Source: CAZJDV01 sp964544865
Lineage (GTDB): Bacteria > Chloroflexota > Dehalococcoidia > Lucifugimonadales > CAJWER01
Reading direction: 5' to 3'
Assembly: GCA_964544865.1 (NCBI GenBank)
Contig: CAZJDV010000021.1
Location: 1 to 32,312, forward strand
Length of the DNA: 32,312 nucleotides
Shown: positions 31,669 through 32,312 of the stretch, piece after piece
Layout of the letters: each line of letters begins with the position of its first letter
Numbering within the stretch: the first letter of the stretch is position 1
Made by a program: the position numbers and the translations under genes
Notes under the pieces: generated by a model
Seen by the model: the letters and a program-made list of their open reading frames with translations, nothing else
Told to the model about the DNA's origin: nothing
The model's database searches: none

Positions 31669-31997
31669 TACCAAGTTTGTCGGAACCCGTCATGAATACC
31701 GTCGATCGGAGAGCGCACCTCGAACCTGCAGTTGCATTAAGCCTGAGCCTGTCGAAGGACGTGATCGCAATTTCACGACACATTCAAGACGAGTTGGTAT
31801 GAGTGCGGCGGCCTCCATCTGCCATTCCCAGGCACGAATGTGTAGCCATAACCCGGCCCATTCCCACTCGAACGTCATGCAGTGGACCGCCCGGGTATCG
31901 AGCGACAAGACGGCAGCCGGCGAGTTGCCGGGAGTCAGCATGAAGCCTTCGTCCCTGTCGGAACAGTAGTTGAACGACCTTACGGGAGGGCGTCCTG
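31669..31997. other. Non-coding gap with repeat-like sequence
   Basis: This 329-bp stretch has no gene I can support. ATACCAA near 31670 and TTGGTAT near 31795 are inverted, and their inner flanks (TTTGTC and GACGAG on opposite strands) are similar, so the 130-bp piece between them may be a small mobile-element remnant. It contains the repeat listed at 31741. Confidence 0.3.
31741..31758 (-). repeat. CTTCGACAGGCTCAGG-type dispersed repeat copy
   Basis: GCCTGAGCCTGTCGAAGG is the complement of CCTTCGACAGGCTCAGGC, a short sequence I know as a common dispersed repeat in many environmental bacterial genomes. Only one copy is in the window, so its repeat nature rests on prior knowledge. Confidence 0.45.
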
Positions 31998-32312
31998 ATG
32001 GAGGGAAAAACAGTCATTGTCACCGGCGGTGCGGGAGGCATCGGCGCCGAGGTCTGCCGGGCCTTCGCGCGGGAGGGCGCGGCCGTCGCCGTGGCAGACC
32101 TTGACGTCGCGAGGGCCCAGGCCTTGGCCGGCGACCTCTCCTACCGTGGAGGAGACGGCCTGGGCGTGCAGGTCGACGTTCGCTCCGAGGAGTCGGTCGA
32201 TGCCGCGGTGCAGAGGGTCGTTGAGCGTTTCGGGCGGCTGGACTACCTGGTCTACTGCGCCGGCAACAACATCAAGTCACCCCTGCTGGACATGACGCTG
32301 GAGCAGTGGCGC
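31998..32312 (+). CDS. SDR-family oxidoreductase, cut by the window end
   Basis: The first 105 codons of a second short-chain dehydrogenase are present. They carry the cofactor motif TGGAGGIG (9-16), VADLDV after the second strand (an Asp that favours NAD), VDVRSEESV, and the CAGNN segment. The catalytic Ser-Tyr-Lys lies beyond the window. GGGAGGG is 9 bases before ATG 31998. It follows the SDR-VOC pair on the same strand but after a 329-bp gap. Confidence 0.88.
   Translation, partial: MEGKTVIVTGGAGGIGAEVCRAFAREGAAVAVADLDVARAQALAGDLSYRGGDGLGVQVDVRSEESVDAAVQRVVERFGRLDYLVYCAGNNIKSPLLDMTLEQWR

Noticed and set aside
1..32312. CRISPR arrays, rRNA genes, prophage modules or transposase genes
   Set aside because: I saw no regularly spaced repeats, rRNA signatures, phage structural genes or transposase motifs. 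The only phased repeat array is the 11-bp operator-like one at 26.4 kb.

Overview
The window is a GC-rich bacterial chromosome segment. It is densely coded on both strands, with short operons and a mix of ATG, GTG and TTG starts. Nothing here fixes the taxonomy. The large complement of SDR, Gfo/Idh/MocA, HpcH-aldolase, D-2-hydroxyacid dehydrogenase and VOC enzymes, an FHA-winged-helix regulator remnant, DUF6883/DUF4926 proteins and a copy of the CTTCGACAGGCTCAGG-type repeat fit an environmental Chloroflexota (Dehalococcoidia/SAR202-like) genome. That placement is inference.

Layout. 1-580: no confident gene. 581-2926: a thioredoxin reductase and a secreted PD40 beta-propeller protein (+). 2984-10846: seven tightly spaced minus-strand genes read MoxR ATPase, DUF58, two tandem DUF4129 membrane proteins, MsrA, a TauE/SafE permease and a ComEC-like metallo-hydrolase. 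11377-11762: a small DUF5808 protein, then tRNA-Gln(UUG). 12034-17154 (+): a Gfo/Idh/MocA oxidoreductase, a CopG/MazF-type toxin-antitoxin pair behind a 34-bp perfect palindrome, a D-2-hydroxyacid dehydrogenase, an HpcH/HpaI aldolase and an RlmM-like RNA methyltransferase. 17189-17346: an orphan transcription unit with an extended -10 promoter, two hairpins, tiny ORFs and a strong UUCG-loop terminator. 17440-25664 (-): CinA with a degenerate deamidase domain, a DUF6883-DUF4926 fusion, a MetE-like methyltransferase, a frameshifted NAD formate dehydrogenase, a ThDP-dependent lyase/synthase and an acetoacetyl-CoA synthetase-type ligase. 25772-26600: a decayed FHA-winged-helix regulator, next to a PhoB-box-like array of four 11-bp direct repeats and a small zinc-ribbon gene. 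26880-32312: a GH51 arabinofuranosidase, an ATP-NAD-kinase-like protein, a frameshifted SnoaL-like gene, an SDR, a VOC protein and a second SDR cut by the window end.

How the parts may work together. Thioredoxin reductase and MsrA are consistent with thiol-based oxidative repair. The MoxR-DUF58-DUF4129 block resembles TgpA-type loci but no transglutaminase core is present. The ligase, ThDP enzyme, formate dehydrogenase and MetE-like genes could form a C1-releasing catabolic route (inference).

Three genes (formate dehydrogenase, FHA regulator, SnoaL-like) are broken by frameshifts whose products are otherwise recognisable. The most unusual items are the orphan RNA/small-ORF unit at 17.2 kb, the 11-bp repeat array at 26.4 kb and the palindromic operator of the toxin-antitoxin locus.
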